In this document: positions 1 to 7,919 of the stretch, in pieces
Layout of the letters: each line of letters begins with the position of its first letter
How positions within the stretch are numbered: position 1 is the stretch's first letter
Assembly (NCBI RefSeq): GCF_030718205.1
Contig: NZ_JAUZQF010000025.1
Coordinates: forward strand, 1-64,000
Length of the DNA: 64,000 nt
Origin: Nonomuraea turcica
Lineage (GTDB): Bacteria; Actinomycetota; Actinomycetes; Streptosporangiales; Streptosporangiaceae
Reading direction: 5' to 3'
Notes under the pieces: generated by a model
What the model was told of the DNA's origin: nothing
Database searches by the model: none
Seen by the model: only the letters and a program-made list of their open reading frames with translations
Program-made: the position numbers and the translations under genes

Positions 1-1
1 C

Positions 2-115
2 GGCCCAGGACGTCCACCCGGGATCCCCAATCGCCGGCCCGCACCCCGCTACGACGTTGGCAAGACCGTCAAACGCGGCCGCACTCTCGCAGCCCTACAA
101 CAATCCGGAGGATAA
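2..115 (+). CDS. Transposase C-terminal fragment (5' end outside window)
   Basis: An open frame enters from the left edge and stops with TAA at 113-115. The 37 visible codons encode a basic tail rich in Arg, Pro and Gly, with the stretches GPGRPPG, APRYDVGKTVKRGRT. This resembles the C-terminal tail of DDE-type putative transposases common in Streptomyces and relatives; that match is from memory of the family. No catalytic residues are in view, so the call rests on tail composition only. It could equally be the end of another DNA-binding protein. Confidence 0.4.
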   Translation, partial: GPGRPPGIPNRRPAPRYDVGKTVKRGRTLAALQQSGG

Positions 116-239
116 AGAACAAGCTAAGAGCTGCTGACAGCGGGATTTGGTGTCGGGTTTGAGTCAGGAGACCCCCGGGTCAACAGTCCGACAGAAATGC
201 CGTCGACAAGGCTGTTGCCGACCACCTACGTTGCAGGCT

Positions 240-728
240 ATGACAGACAGCCCCAGCACGGGTCAGTGCGACTGCGGTGCGACTGCCGGTCCGCTGGGCG
301 AGTGCGTGGACTACTACCACGCAATCCTGGCGGAAGAGCAGGCCGATCCTCAGATGTACAGGTGGCACGCGCCCGTCGTCTGCGCATATCTCCTGCAGCA
401 TCCTTCCAGAGCCCACGAGAAGTACCTCGACAGTCAGTTCCGCCTGCTACAGCTCTACGTGGACAAGGGCATTGACGCGCTGCTCCGCGTGGCGGCTCAT
501 CAGGTGGCGCGAAACAAGCACAGGGCACGGTCGAGCTACGACATGGCACCCTTGGCGGAGTATGCGCCGCTCCCGCAGAATGGATCCCCCGGACCCTTCC
601 GCGCCACCTTCTGCGGGTTGCCGTTCAGGGACAGTAGCTTCGTGTCTGACGGGCATCCGGCATATGGCCGCCGCATAGAAATCATCGCCGAAGCGACTGT
701 GGAATCCTGGAGAACCCTCCAGGCTTGA
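240..728 (+). CDS. DUF5946 family protein
   Basis: A 162-residue protein if started at ATG 240; an in-frame upstream GTG at 147 would add 31 residues of low-complexity, arginine-rich sequence that looks non-native. The N-terminus carries C-D-C-G, then GPLGECVDYYHAILAEEQ and a W-H-x-P-V-V-C-A-Y-L-L-Q-H-P segment. This pattern, with Cys and His spaced as in a possible metal site, is typical of the DUF5946 family. Function is unknown. The Shine-Dalgarno is weak. It stands alone between a transposase tail and a convergent DUF402 gene, so it may be part of a horizontally acquired or rearranged stretch. Confidence 0.65.
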   Translation: MTDSPSTGQCDCGATAGPLGECVDYYHAILAEEQADPQMYRWHAPVVCAYLLQHPSRAHEKYLDSQFRLLQLYVDKGIDALLRVAAHQVARNKHRARSSYDMAPLAEYAPLPQNGSPGPFRATFCGLPFRDSSFVSDGHPAYGRRIEIIAEATVESWRTLQA

Positions 729-842
729 TGCTCGACCCCGCATTTCTGCGATCGGAGGCCCGTTCCCGTTCACAGGCACATCACGCAAAGATGACTTGCC
801 AGACCGTCCTTGGACCCCGGTCAAACCCTTTGCCAGCCGGCT

Positions 843-1340
843 CTAGGACGCCATCGCGAGCCACTCCAGATGAGCGCCCCCGAACGGCCCTTTCCGCTCC
901 CCGACCGCATCGAGCAACCACCGCGCGCTCACCTCCGCCTGCGCGATCAACTCAGGCGGATAGCCCAGCGACACCTGATGCTCGGCGAACTCGTCCTCGT
1001 CATCGACGAACAGCCGCCCATCCTGCGTCCGAATGACATCGAGGTCGAGATCGAGCATGGTCACCTCGCCGTCCCTCCACTCCGGAACGGTGGTGACATC
1101 GACGTAGATCTCACTCCAATGCGGCTGCGAGTAGAACGCCGCCGTCCACCAGGCATCCCTGGGAAACAATATGACCGCGGCCACCTCCCAAGTGACCGGC
1201 GGAGCCTCCCCCTTGCGAGCCAAGGTCCCACTGGGCACAAGCGCCCAAACCCCGTGCTCGTCCTCGCCAAGAAGCCGACCTGGATGATTCCAGTGCAACG
1301 CCCCACCGTACTTCCGATACACGATCCGCACGTCACTCAC
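843..1340 (-). CDS. DUF402 domain-containing protein
   Basis: A 165-residue protein beginning at GTG. The central part (YSQPHWSEIYVDVTTVPEW, then a D-L-D-L-D-V-I run and VDDEDEFAEH) is the DUF402 signature, including the acidic residues that bind divalent cations in characterised DUF402 nucleotide phosphohydrolases. It may therefore hydrolyse nucleotides or act near RNA 5' ends, but the substrate cannot be inferred. It is transcribed on the same strand as the two-component genes but is separated from them by about 80 bp, and no strong Shine-Dalgarno precedes the start. Confidence 0.75.
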   Translation of the reverse strand: MSDVRIVYRKYGGALHWNHPGRLLGEDEHGVWALVPSGTLARKGEAPPVTWEVAAVILFPRDAWWTAAFYSQPHWSEIYVDVTTVPEWRDGEVTMLDLDLDVIRTQDGRLFVDDEDEFAEHQVSLGYPPELIAQAEVSARWLLDAVGERKGPFGGAHLEWLAMAS

Positions 1341-1422
1341 AGAAGGAATTTATCCACCTCGAACGCCCCGCAAGCCCTCTAATGATCGACGACATCAGCA
1401 CCGGGGATCCGCTCCAACCGCC

Positions 1423-2064
1423 TCAACCCGCAGTCGAAACCAGCCCACTCTCATAAGCGGCAATGACGAGTTGCGCCCGATCCCGCGCCTCCAGCTTGGC
1501 CAGCAACCGGGTGATATGCGTCTTCACCGTGGCCATGCCGACCTGAAGATGATCGGCGATCTCGTGATTCGACAACCCCCGCGCGATCAGCGTCAACACC
1601 TCCCGCTCCCGCTCGGTCACCCCCTCCAGTCCCTTGACCCGCGGCACGCCAGGAGTCCGCGCGAACTGCTCGATCAGCCTGCGCGTCACCGTGGGCGCCA
1701 GCAACGCCTCCCCACCCGCGACCACCCGAATGGCCGCCAGCAGATCGGCCGGCGGCGTGTCCTTCAGCAAGAACCCACTTGCCCCGGCCCGCAACGCATC
1801 GTAGACATAGGCATCCAGGTCGAACATGGTCACCACGAGAACGCGGGAGACGTCCTTGATCCGCCGAGTGGCCTCGATCCCATCCATCTCCGGCATGCGC
1901 ACGTCCATGAGCACCACGTCGGGACGCTGCTCCATCGCCACGGACACGGCCTCCACCCCAGTAGCGGCCTCGCCCACGACAACCAGACCGGGCTCGGAGT
2001 CCACGAGCACCCTGAAACTCCCCCGGAGCAACGCCTGATCGTCGGCGATGACCACCCGGATCAC
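1423..2064 (-). CDS. NarL/LuxR-family response regulator
   Basis: A 213-residue cytoplasmic response regulator. The receiver domain occupies roughly residues 1-120, with acidic pocket D8/D9, phosphoacceptor D54 in VVLMDVRMPEMDG, and the conserved Lys in GFLLKDTPP. A LuxR-type helix-turn-helix follows at about 145-205 (LTEREREVL-like: VTEREREVLTLIARGLSNHEIA). Its start overlaps the stop of the upstream histidine kinase by 4 bases, so the pair is translationally coupled. The target is unknown; the ABC-2 exporter beginning at 5408, on the other side of the TnpB-like gene, is a plausible regulon member because this kinase/regulator type often controls drug-export ABC genes. Confidence 0.92.
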   Translation of the reverse strand: MIRVVIADDQALLRGSFRVLVDSEPGLVVVGEAATGVEAVSVAMEQRPDVVLMDVRMPEMDGIEATRRIKDVSRVLVVTMFDLDAYVYDALRAGASGFLLKDTPPADLLAAIRVVAGGEALLAPTVTRRLIEQFARTPGVPRVKGLEGVTEREREVLTLIARGLSNHEIADHLQVGMATVKTHITRLLAKLEARDRAQLVIAAYESGLVSTAG

Positions 2065-3332
2065 GCGGCCTCCCGGTATGGCAGCCGGGCAAAGACCCGG
2101 AACCCACGCCCAGGAAGCCTCCCGGCCTCGAACGTCCCGCCGTACACCATGACCCGCTCCCGCATCCCGATCAGCCCATGCCCATCCCCGTCCGCCGCCG
2201 GCAACGTACGCCGCCCAGGCCCGTCATCGATCACCTCGATCCGCACATCCCTCCCGTCGGCGACAACGGACACCCGGCAACGAGCAGGCGAGGCATGCTT
2301 GACCACATTGGTGAGCGCCTCCTGCACAATCCGATAAACCGCCAGCTCCACCCCCTCAGGCAACCGCGCCCTCCCAGAAACCGCAGACCCCGGCGCCCTG
2401 CCACCGTCGCGCCCACCCACTCCTCTCCCATCCCCGGCCGGTCCGCTGCCATCGTCTTCCATCCGAAGCTCGAACTGCACTTCCACCCCCGCAGACCGAG
2501 TCCGCTGCACCAAGCCCTCCAGCCCTTCAACTCCCGGCGCGGGCCCCAGCTCGGGCACCTCAGCAGACCTGAGCACACCCAGCAGATGCCGCATTTCGAC
2601 CAACGCGCTCCTGCTGGCGGTCTCGATCACCCGCAGAGCGTCGTGCGCCTCCTCCGGCCTGGTCGCCATCACGTGGTTGGCCACGCCGGCCTTGACCGCG
2701 ATCAACCCGACGCTGTGGGTGACGACGTCGTGAAGCTCCCGGGCCATGCGTAACCGCTCCTCCGTCACCGCCTGCGCCGCCAGCCGCTCGGCGTCGCGCG
2801 CGGCGAACAGCCTCCGTTCGTGCACAGCCCGCCCGATTGTCCAAGCGCTGCCCAGCGCCGCGATTCCCATGAGCGGCTCGTCGAGGTGCAGCATCCACTC
2901 CGGTGCGTGCTGCCGCGGCGTGCCCGCCACGGCGAGTCCCACGATGGTGAGCAGGCTCAACGTCCCTATGGCGGATACAGGGAGCAACGTGCCGGAACGC
3001 TTGGTCAGAGCGACCACATAGAGGGCGTACGCAGGTGCGAAATAAGCCAACCCGACGGCGCCGACAAGGCCGGCGAAGATCGCGAGCACCAGCGTGAGGA
3101 GAAAGACGGACAGCGGCCACAGCCTCCGTGCAGCCAGCGGTAACCCCAGCGCGAAGGGGAGAGCGATCCTCATCCAGGGCGGCAGCGCCATCGCGTTGGC
3201 CGTCGACGTGAAGAGCACGAAGGCCGTCACCAGCCCCGCCACCAGATCGAGCAGGATCAGCTGGCTGCGGCTCAGGCGCCTGGCGAAGAAGGGGTAGGAG
3301 CTGCTGGGGTTTGAGTGTGCATAAGGGTGCAT
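2061..3332 (-). CDS. Sensor histidine kinase (HisKA_3 / NarX-DesK type)
   Basis: A 423-residue membrane kinase. I place the start at ATG 3332, preceded by CAAGG six bases away; the open frame continues upstream to 3515 but that part is not protein-like. The N-terminal half has several hydrophobic segments (for example SQLILLDLVAGLVTAFVLF and IALPFALGLPLAARRLW), then a HisKA_3 dimerisation domain with phosphoacceptor H201 in RELHDVVTHSVG. The HATPase domain follows, with N-box EALTNVVKHA, G1 box IDDGPG and GLIGMRER. It autophosphorylates and passes phosphate to the regulator encoded immediately downstream (4-base overlap). The stimulus is unknown. Confidence 0.92.
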   Translation of the reverse strand: MHPYAHSNPSSSYPFFARRLSRSQLILLDLVAGLVTAFVLFTSTANAMALPPWMRIALPFALGLPLAARRLWPLSVFLLTLVLAIFAGLVGAVGLAYFAPAYALYVVALTKRSGTLLPVSAIGTLSLLTIVGLAVAGTPRQHAPEWMLHLDEPLMGIAALGSAWTIGRAVHERRLFAARDAERLAAQAVTEERLRMARELHDVVTHSVGLIAVKAGVANHVMATRPEEAHDALRVIETASRSALVEMRHLLGVLRSAEVPELGPAPGVEGLEGLVQRTRSAGVEVQFELRMEDDGSGPAGDGRGVGGRDGGRAPGSAVSGRARLPEGVELAVYRIVQEALTNVVKHASPARCRVSVVADGRDVRIEVIDDGPGRRTLPAADGDGHGLIGMRERVMVYGGTFEAGRLPGRGFRVFARLPYREAA

Positions 3333-3678
3333 GAAGTGCCTTGAGTTGCGTTGACAGGATGGGGTGCAGACGTGACGGCATGCACGCGGGTATGGGTAGT
3401 CCTCATCGGTAAAGCGGTGGTGTATCAGAGCAGCCTGACGGTTCCGGCCTGCCCGTTCGGTCTGTGGATGAGTCTGCCGATGATATCGCGCGTATGTTCT
3501 ACCCGACAGTGTCAACTCTCGGTATCCTTACAGTCACGCAATGTGAAAGTCCTGAGAGGCGGGTGCAGGTCATGCGGGCATGCCGGTTCGGCGGTGATCC
3601 GCAGGCGCTGACCGTGTGGTGCGCCCGCTGGTCGGCCGCCCACCGAGCGTGCCGGCGTCGAGCGGGAGGGTTCCGCGC
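3333..3678. other. Intergenic region between histidine kinase and TnpB-like gene
   Basis: About 346 bases between two divergently transcribed genes. It must hold the promoter of the two-component operon and perhaps that of the TnpB-like gene. Short open frames are present on both strands, but none has a convincing start, codon pattern or recognisable product. I see no terminal inverted repeats that would mark an insertion-sequence end. Confidence 0.4.
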
Positions 3679-5295
3679 ATGACGGAAGTGCGCGCGATCG
3701 AGGCGCCGTTCGTCGCCGGCGGTCCGTCCGGGGTTGCCGTCCGCGACCGGCTCAAGAACCTCACGGCCGAGGACGAGCAGGTGCTGCGCCTGGTCGGCGC
3801 GCACCTGGGCGCGCTGGCCTCGGGCGATCTGAAGACGCGCTGCGCTGATGGGCTGGCGCACGACCACCAGACGTGGGCGGCGCGCAAACGCGAGCTGACC
3901 GCGCTGTCGTCGGCGCGCTGGGCCGGGGCCATCACCAAGGCCAGCCACGATCAGTGGGCGCTGGCCCGGCGTTGCCAGGCCGCGCACATCGCCGACCTGC
4001 AAGCCGCGATCGCCACCATCCGGCACCGGCTGTCGCTTCCCGTGGGTGAGAAGGGAACGCGGAAGGCTCCGGGCGGATACCGCTCGGCGCAGGAGTGGCA
4101 CGCCAAGTCCCGCCGCCTGCGCGTGCTGACCGACCGGCTGCGGCGCGAGCGGGCCGACCAGCAGGCCGGGATCGTACACATCGTGCGGGGCGGCAAACGC
4201 CTGGCCCGCACCCGGCACCACCTGGACGCCGCCGGCCTGACCGAGACCGAATGGCTGCAGAAATGGCAGGCCGCACGCTGGTTCCTGGCCGCGGACGGCG
4301 AGTCCGGCAAGCGGTACGGCAACGAGACCATCCGCATCACCCCCGACGGCGAGGTGTCGATCCGGCTGCCCACCCCACTGGCACACCTGGCCAACGCCCC
4401 CCACGGCCGCTACACCCTGACCACCCGGGTGACCTTCGCGCACCGGGGCACCGAATGGCGGGACCGGATCGAAGCCAACCGGGCCGTGGCCTACCGCATC
4501 CACCTGGACCCCGATCGAGGACGCTGGTACATCACTGCCTCCTGGCAGACCCCACCGGCCCCTACTGTGCCGATGTCGGCCGCGCTCGTCCACGGCGTGA
4601 TCGCCGTGGACACCAACGCCGACCACCTGGCCGCCTGGCGCCTCGATGTCCACGGCAATCCCATCGGCAACCCCCGCCACTTCCCCTACGACCTGACCGG
4701 GAACGCCGACTACCGCGACGCCCAGGTCCGCCACGCCCTGACCCGGCTGCTGCACTGGGCCCAAACCTGCGGCGTGAAAGCCATCGCCATCGAAGACCTC
4801 GACTTCGCCGCCGAGAAAACCCGGGAGAAACACGGCCGCCACAAACGCTTCCGCCAGCTCATCTCCGGCATGCCCACCGGCAAGCTCCGCGCCCGGCTCA
4901 CCGCGATGGCCGACGCCAGCGGCATCGCCATCATCGCCACCGACCCGGCCTACACCTCCAAATGGGGCGCCCAGCACTGGCAGGCCCCACTGACCAGCAA
5001 AAAACGTGCGACCACCCGCCACGACGCAGCCGCCGTGGCAATCGGCAGACGCGCCCTCGGGCACCCGATCCGGCGACGGACGGCACCGCCCCCTGCTCAC
5101 CAGAGCGATGAACAGGGGCATCGGACCGCCCAGGCCCGAACGGGCACCCGCGGGCGTGAGGAACCCCGCCCCCGCATCCCCGGACCACGGACACGATCCG
5201 CGCCGCCCGGATACGGCCAGAACGCGGGCGACCAGAACGCTCAACACCGTTCGGAGCGCTCGGCTGAGCATGTGCAACTCATGCTCAGTCCTTAG
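3679..5295 (+). CDS. TnpB-like (IS605 OrfB-type) RuvC nuclease, zinc ribbon missing
   Basis: A 538-residue protein from ATG 3679, which has GGGAGGG eight bases upstream; an in-frame GTG at 3616 lacks such a site. The C-terminal half carries a RuvC-like fold with a plausible catalytic triad D311 (VIAVDTNAD), E372 (AIAIEDLDF) and D449 (TTRHDAAAV), as in TnpB/IS200-IS605 OrfB RNA-guided nucleases. Between E372 and D449, where TnpB has two CxxC pairs, the sequence (TDPAYTSKWGAQHWQAPLTS) has no cysteine. It is longer than the usual ~400 residues because of an N-terminal basic helical region and a Pro/Arg-rich tail of about 80 residues. No TnpA or serine recombinase lies beside it, so it may be a stand-alone or domesticated nuclease. 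Confidence 0.8.
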   Translation: MTEVRAIEAPFVAGGPSGVAVRDRLKNLTAEDEQVLRLVGAHLGALASGDLKTRCADGLAHDHQTWAARKRELTALSSARWAGAITKASHDQWALARRCQAAHIADLQAAIATIRHRLSLPVGEKGTRKAPGGYRSAQEWHAKSRRLRVLTDRLRRERADQQAGIVHIVRGGKRLARTRHHLDAAGLTETEWLQKWQAARWFLAADGESGKRYGNETIRITPDGEVSIRLPTPLAHLANAPHGRYTLTTRVTFAHRGTEWRDRIEANRAVAYRIHLDPDRGRWYITASWQTPPAPTVPMSAALVHGVIAVDTNADHLAAWRLDVHGNPIGNPRHFPYDLTGNADYRDAQVRHALTRLLHWAQTCGVKAIAIEDLDFAAEKTREKHGRHKRFRQLISGMPTGKLRARLTAMADASGIAIIATDPAYTSKWGAQHWQAPLTSKKRATTRHDAAAVAIGRRALGHPIRRRTAPPPAHQSDEQGHRTAQARTGTRGREEPRPRIPGPRTRSAPPGYGQNAGDQNAQHRSERSAEHVQLMLSP

Positions 5296-5336
5296 GAACG
5301 GTGGGTCTCGTCCACGCATGTCCTCCGCTCGTCAGC

Positions 5337-5367
5337 CCACGGTTTGACCTAGAAGTTCGAACCGTGG
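5337..5367. promoter_or_regulatory. Inverted repeat upstream of ABC exporter
   Basis: CCACGGTT at 5337-5344 is the exact reverse complement of AACCGTGG at 5360-5367, with 15 bases between. It lies 41 bases upstream of the ABC ATPase start and 42 bases after the TnpB-like stop. It could be an operator for the exporter operon or a weak transcription terminator; the long loop argues slightly for an operator. Confidence 0.35.
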
Positions 5368-5407
5368 TCCGACGCGCGGACGGCCCTCCGCACCGCATCC
5401 TGACGAC

Positions 5408-6127
5408 GTGATCGAACTCAAGAATGTCACCAAACGCTACGGCGACTCGCTCGCCGTGGACGACCTGTCGTTCAAGGTCGAGCCCGGCCACGTCACCGGC
5501 TTCCTCGGCCCCAACGGCGCGGGCAAGTCCACCACGATGCGTCTGATCCTCGGCCTCGACGCCCCGACGTCCGGCCAGGCACTGGTCAACGGTCGCCGCT
5601 ACACATCGCTCAGCAGGCCGATGCACGAGGTCGGCGCGCTGCTGGACGCCGGCGCCGTCCACGGCGGCAGGAGTGCCTACAACCACCTGGCCTGCCTGGC
5701 CCGCACCAACGACATCAGCGCCACACGCGTGGCCGAAGTGCTCGAGCAGGTCGGCCTCTCAGGCGTGGCACGCAAGCGCATAGGCGGCTTTTCCCTGGGG
5801 ATGAAGCAACGGCTCGGCATCGCCGCCGCATTACTCGGCGACCCCGGCGTGCTCATGTTCGACGAGCCCGTCAACGGCCTGGACCCTGACGGAGTGCGCT
5901 GGATCCGCGACCTCATGCGTTCCCTTGCCGCAGATGGCCGCACGATCCTCCTCTCCAGCCACTTGATGAGCGAGATGGCCCTCACCGCCGAACGCATCGT
6001 CATCATTGGCCGAGGCAAGCTGATCGCCGAGGCCACCGTCGCGGAGTTGACCGCCCGCTACCCGTCCCTGGAAGACGCCTACATGGCCCTCACCGCCGAC
6101 AGCGTGCAATACGGAGTAAGCCGATGA
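5408..6127 (+). CDS. ABC transporter ATP-binding protein (ABC-2 exporter type)
   Basis: A 239-residue cytoplasmic ATPase starting at GTG. Walker A is GPNGAGKST near residue 37, the ABC signature is FSLGMKQR, and Walker B is VLMFDEPVNGLDPDG; the switch His lies in LLSSHLMSEM. This is the CcmA/DrrA-like class that pairs with ABC-2 membrane proteins to export drugs, lipids or peptides. It overlaps the next gene by 4 bases and clearly forms an operon with the two permeases downstream. The substrate is not evident. Confidence 0.93.
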   Translation: MIELKNVTKRYGDSLAVDDLSFKVEPGHVTGFLGPNGAGKSTTMRLILGLDAPTSGQALVNGRRYTSLSRPMHEVGALLDAGAVHGGRSAYNHLACLARTNDISATRVAEVLEQVGLSGVARKRIGGFSLGMKQRLGIAAALLGDPGVLMFDEPVNGLDPDGVRWIRDLMRSLAADGRTILLSSHLMSEMALTAERIVIIGRGKLIAEATVAELTARYPSLEDAYMALTADSVQYGVSR

Positions 6128-6888
6128 AGGCGGTCCTTTCTTCCGAATGGCTGAAGCTGCGCTCCGTGACCTCCACCTACCAGGCAATGGGCACAGCAGC
6201 CCTCACGGTGGCCCTCGGCGTGGCGTGGACGTTCTATGTGAGCGGCCTCGCCGACGAGCGCGGTTCACTACGGGCGGCAGCGCCGGAAGAGGGTTTCCTC
6301 CCACTCGTCCAGATCAGCCTCGCGGTCCTGGGAGTGCTCGCGATCACGAACGAATACGCGAGCGGCATGATCCGCACCAGCCTCATCACCGTCCCGAAGC
6401 GGGGCACGTTACTCCTCGCCAAGGCCGGCATCGTGGGCCTGGCCACATTCGCGGCCGCGAACGCCATCCTTCTGGTCACCTACTCAGCGAGCCGGCTGAT
6501 CGCGAACGGCCGCCACCTGGGCTTCAACGACACGCCTTTCGCCGACGACCTGCCCAAACTGCTCGCGTCGGGCTTGTCGGTGACCGCTCTGGCCCTGGTG
6601 GGCCTCGGCCTCGGCGCCGCCATCCGCTCGACGGCGGGGGCGATCGTGTCGGTCGTGGCGCTGCTGTTCGTCCTGCCTGGCGTCGTCAACTACCTCCCAC
6701 CGCCGTGGAACACCCGCGTGGCGACGCTGCTCCTGCCCAACCTCGTGCCCCAGATAGCGGACGAACGCCTGTCCACCCGCCTCGGCGACGGATTCCTGCC
6801 TCCCTGGGCGGCACTCGCCGTCCTGGTCGCCTATCCGATCGTCGCTCTCGCCATCGGCTCCTACCTGCTTGCTCGGAGAGACGCTTGA
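6124..6888 (+). CDS. ABC-2 type transporter permease
   Basis: A 254-residue integral membrane protein with about six hydrophobic segments (for example YQAMGTAALTVALGVAWTFY, VQISLAVLGVLAITNEYASG and VGLGLGAAIRSTAGAIVSVV). The N-terminal SEWLKLRSVTSTY and the E-Y-x-S/T-G-M-I-R motif are characteristic of ABC-2 permeases. It is translationally coupled to the ATPase (ATGA overlap) and is paralogous to the next permease, with which it may form a heterodimeric channel. Confidence 0.9.
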   Translation: MKAVLSSEWLKLRSVTSTYQAMGTAALTVALGVAWTFYVSGLADERGSLRAAAPEEGFLPLVQISLAVLGVLAITNEYASGMIRTSLITVPKRGTLLLAKAGIVGLATFAAANAILLVTYSASRLIANGRHLGFNDTPFADDLPKLLASGLSVTALALVGLGLGAAIRSTAGAIVSVVALLFVLPGVVNYLPPPWNTRVATLLLPNLVPQIADERLSTRLGDGFLPPWAALAVLVAYPIVALAIGSYLLARRDA

Positions 6889-7030
6889 TCACGCCCGTCA
6901 ACGGCAGCCCCCTCCCGCTTCCCCACCGCAAGGCCCACGAGGCGCCCCACCCCGTTGCAGTCGATAGGGCCGCAGCCGGCCAACCTGCGGCGGGACGCAT
7001 GGCCTTTCCGTCCGCTGGAAGGACCCCTGC

Positions 7031-7804
7031 ATGAGCGTCCTCACTGCGGAATGGCTGAAGGTACGCTCGGTCCGCTCAACATACTTGATCATCGGCCTCA
7101 GCCTCGGCGCCATCTTCCTCGGCCTTGCACTCGCGGTGATGGCCGCCGGCATGTACGACAGCGCTCCCCCGGACAAACGGCCCAGCGCCCGGATCGCCGA
7201 TTTGGAAGAGGTCGTGGTGATCGTGCCCCAGTTGTGCATGGGCATCCTCGGCGCCCTCGCCATAACGTCGGAATACGTCACCGGCTTGATCAGGATGAGC
7301 CTGACCGTCGTCCCCCGCCGCTGGCCCCTGCTCGCCGCCAAGGCCGCGGTCGTGGGCACGCTGGGCGCCGTCGTCGGCCCAGCGGCGGTGTTCGGAACCT
7401 ACCTCGCCTCCCGATGGGTGCTCGGCGACCGTTTCTCAGGCGCCTACGCCACCTCGTTCCTGGACAAGCTTCCGCTCCTGACCGCCACGAGCCTCACCGT
7501 GCCCGCATTCGCCCTGCTCGGCCTGGGGCTCGGCGTCATCCTGCGGTCCGCCGCAGGCGCGATTACGGTCATCGTCGGGCTCGTCTACGTCGTACCGATC
7601 ATCGTCGGTAACCTCCCGGAGCCGTGGAGCGAGCGCCTCGGCTCGATCATGATCGGAGCGCTTCCCCGCCAGATCACCGGCGACGGCAACGCCTCGGTGT
7701 ACGGCTCGCTCCTGTCGCCGGCTGCTTCCGCCGCGGTGCTGATCGCCTACGCGGCACTCCCCCTGTTGGCCGCCACCTGGCTGCTACGCCGGAGAGATGC
7801 CTGA
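7031..7804 (+). CDS. ABC-2 type transporter permease (paralogue)
   Basis: A 257-residue membrane protein with the same layout as its neighbour: TAEWLKVRSVRSTY at the N-terminus, ITSEYVTGLIRMSLTVVP in the middle, GLGVILRSAAGAITVIVG towards the end and a terminal LLRRRDA. The start ATG follows GGAAGGA by seven bases. A 142-base gap separates it from the first permease, with no obvious terminator, so the three genes are probably one transcript ending at the hairpin at 7871. The duplication suggests two non-identical transmembrane halves. Confidence 0.9.
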   Translation: MSVLTAEWLKVRSVRSTYLIIGLSLGAIFLGLALAVMAAGMYDSAPPDKRPSARIADLEEVVVIVPQLCMGILGALAITSEYVTGLIRMSLTVVPRRWPLLAAKAAVVGTLGAVVGPAAVFGTYLASRWVLGDRFSGAYATSFLDKLPLLTATSLTVPAFALLGLGLGVILRSAAGAITVIVGLVYVVPIIVGNLPEPWSERLGSIMIGALPRQITGDGNASVYGSLLSPAASAAVLIAYAALPLLAATWLLRRRDA

Positions 7805-7870
7805 AAGGCTGTGCTGGTTCAGGACATCCGAAACCCAGGGCGGCCATTCCATCGGTGGCGAGCCTTCCGT

Positions 7871-7902
7871 TGGTGCGGCAGACGGAAACGTCTGCCGCAC
7901 CA
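7871..7902. terminator. Strong bidirectional hairpin terminator with GAAA tetraloop
   Basis: A perfect 14-bp stem: TGGTGCGGCAGACG at 7871-7884 pairs with 7889-7902 around a GAAA loop. It sits between the convergent ends of the exporter operon and rnj and is well placed to stop transcription from both sides. It lacks a clear T-tract, as is usual in high-GC actinomycetes. Confidence 0.85.
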
Positions 7903-7919
7903 TCAGGAAGTCAGGAGCC

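Noticed and set aside
3499..5319. Long minus-strand frame opposite the TnpB-like gene
   Set aside because: Gly/Val-rich antisense shadow; the plus-strand product has an intact RuvC triad and a good ribosome-binding site.
5337..5367. Possible tRNA because of a GTTCGAACC-like string
   Set aside because: No acceptor, D or anticodon stems surround it; it is part of a simple inverted repeat.
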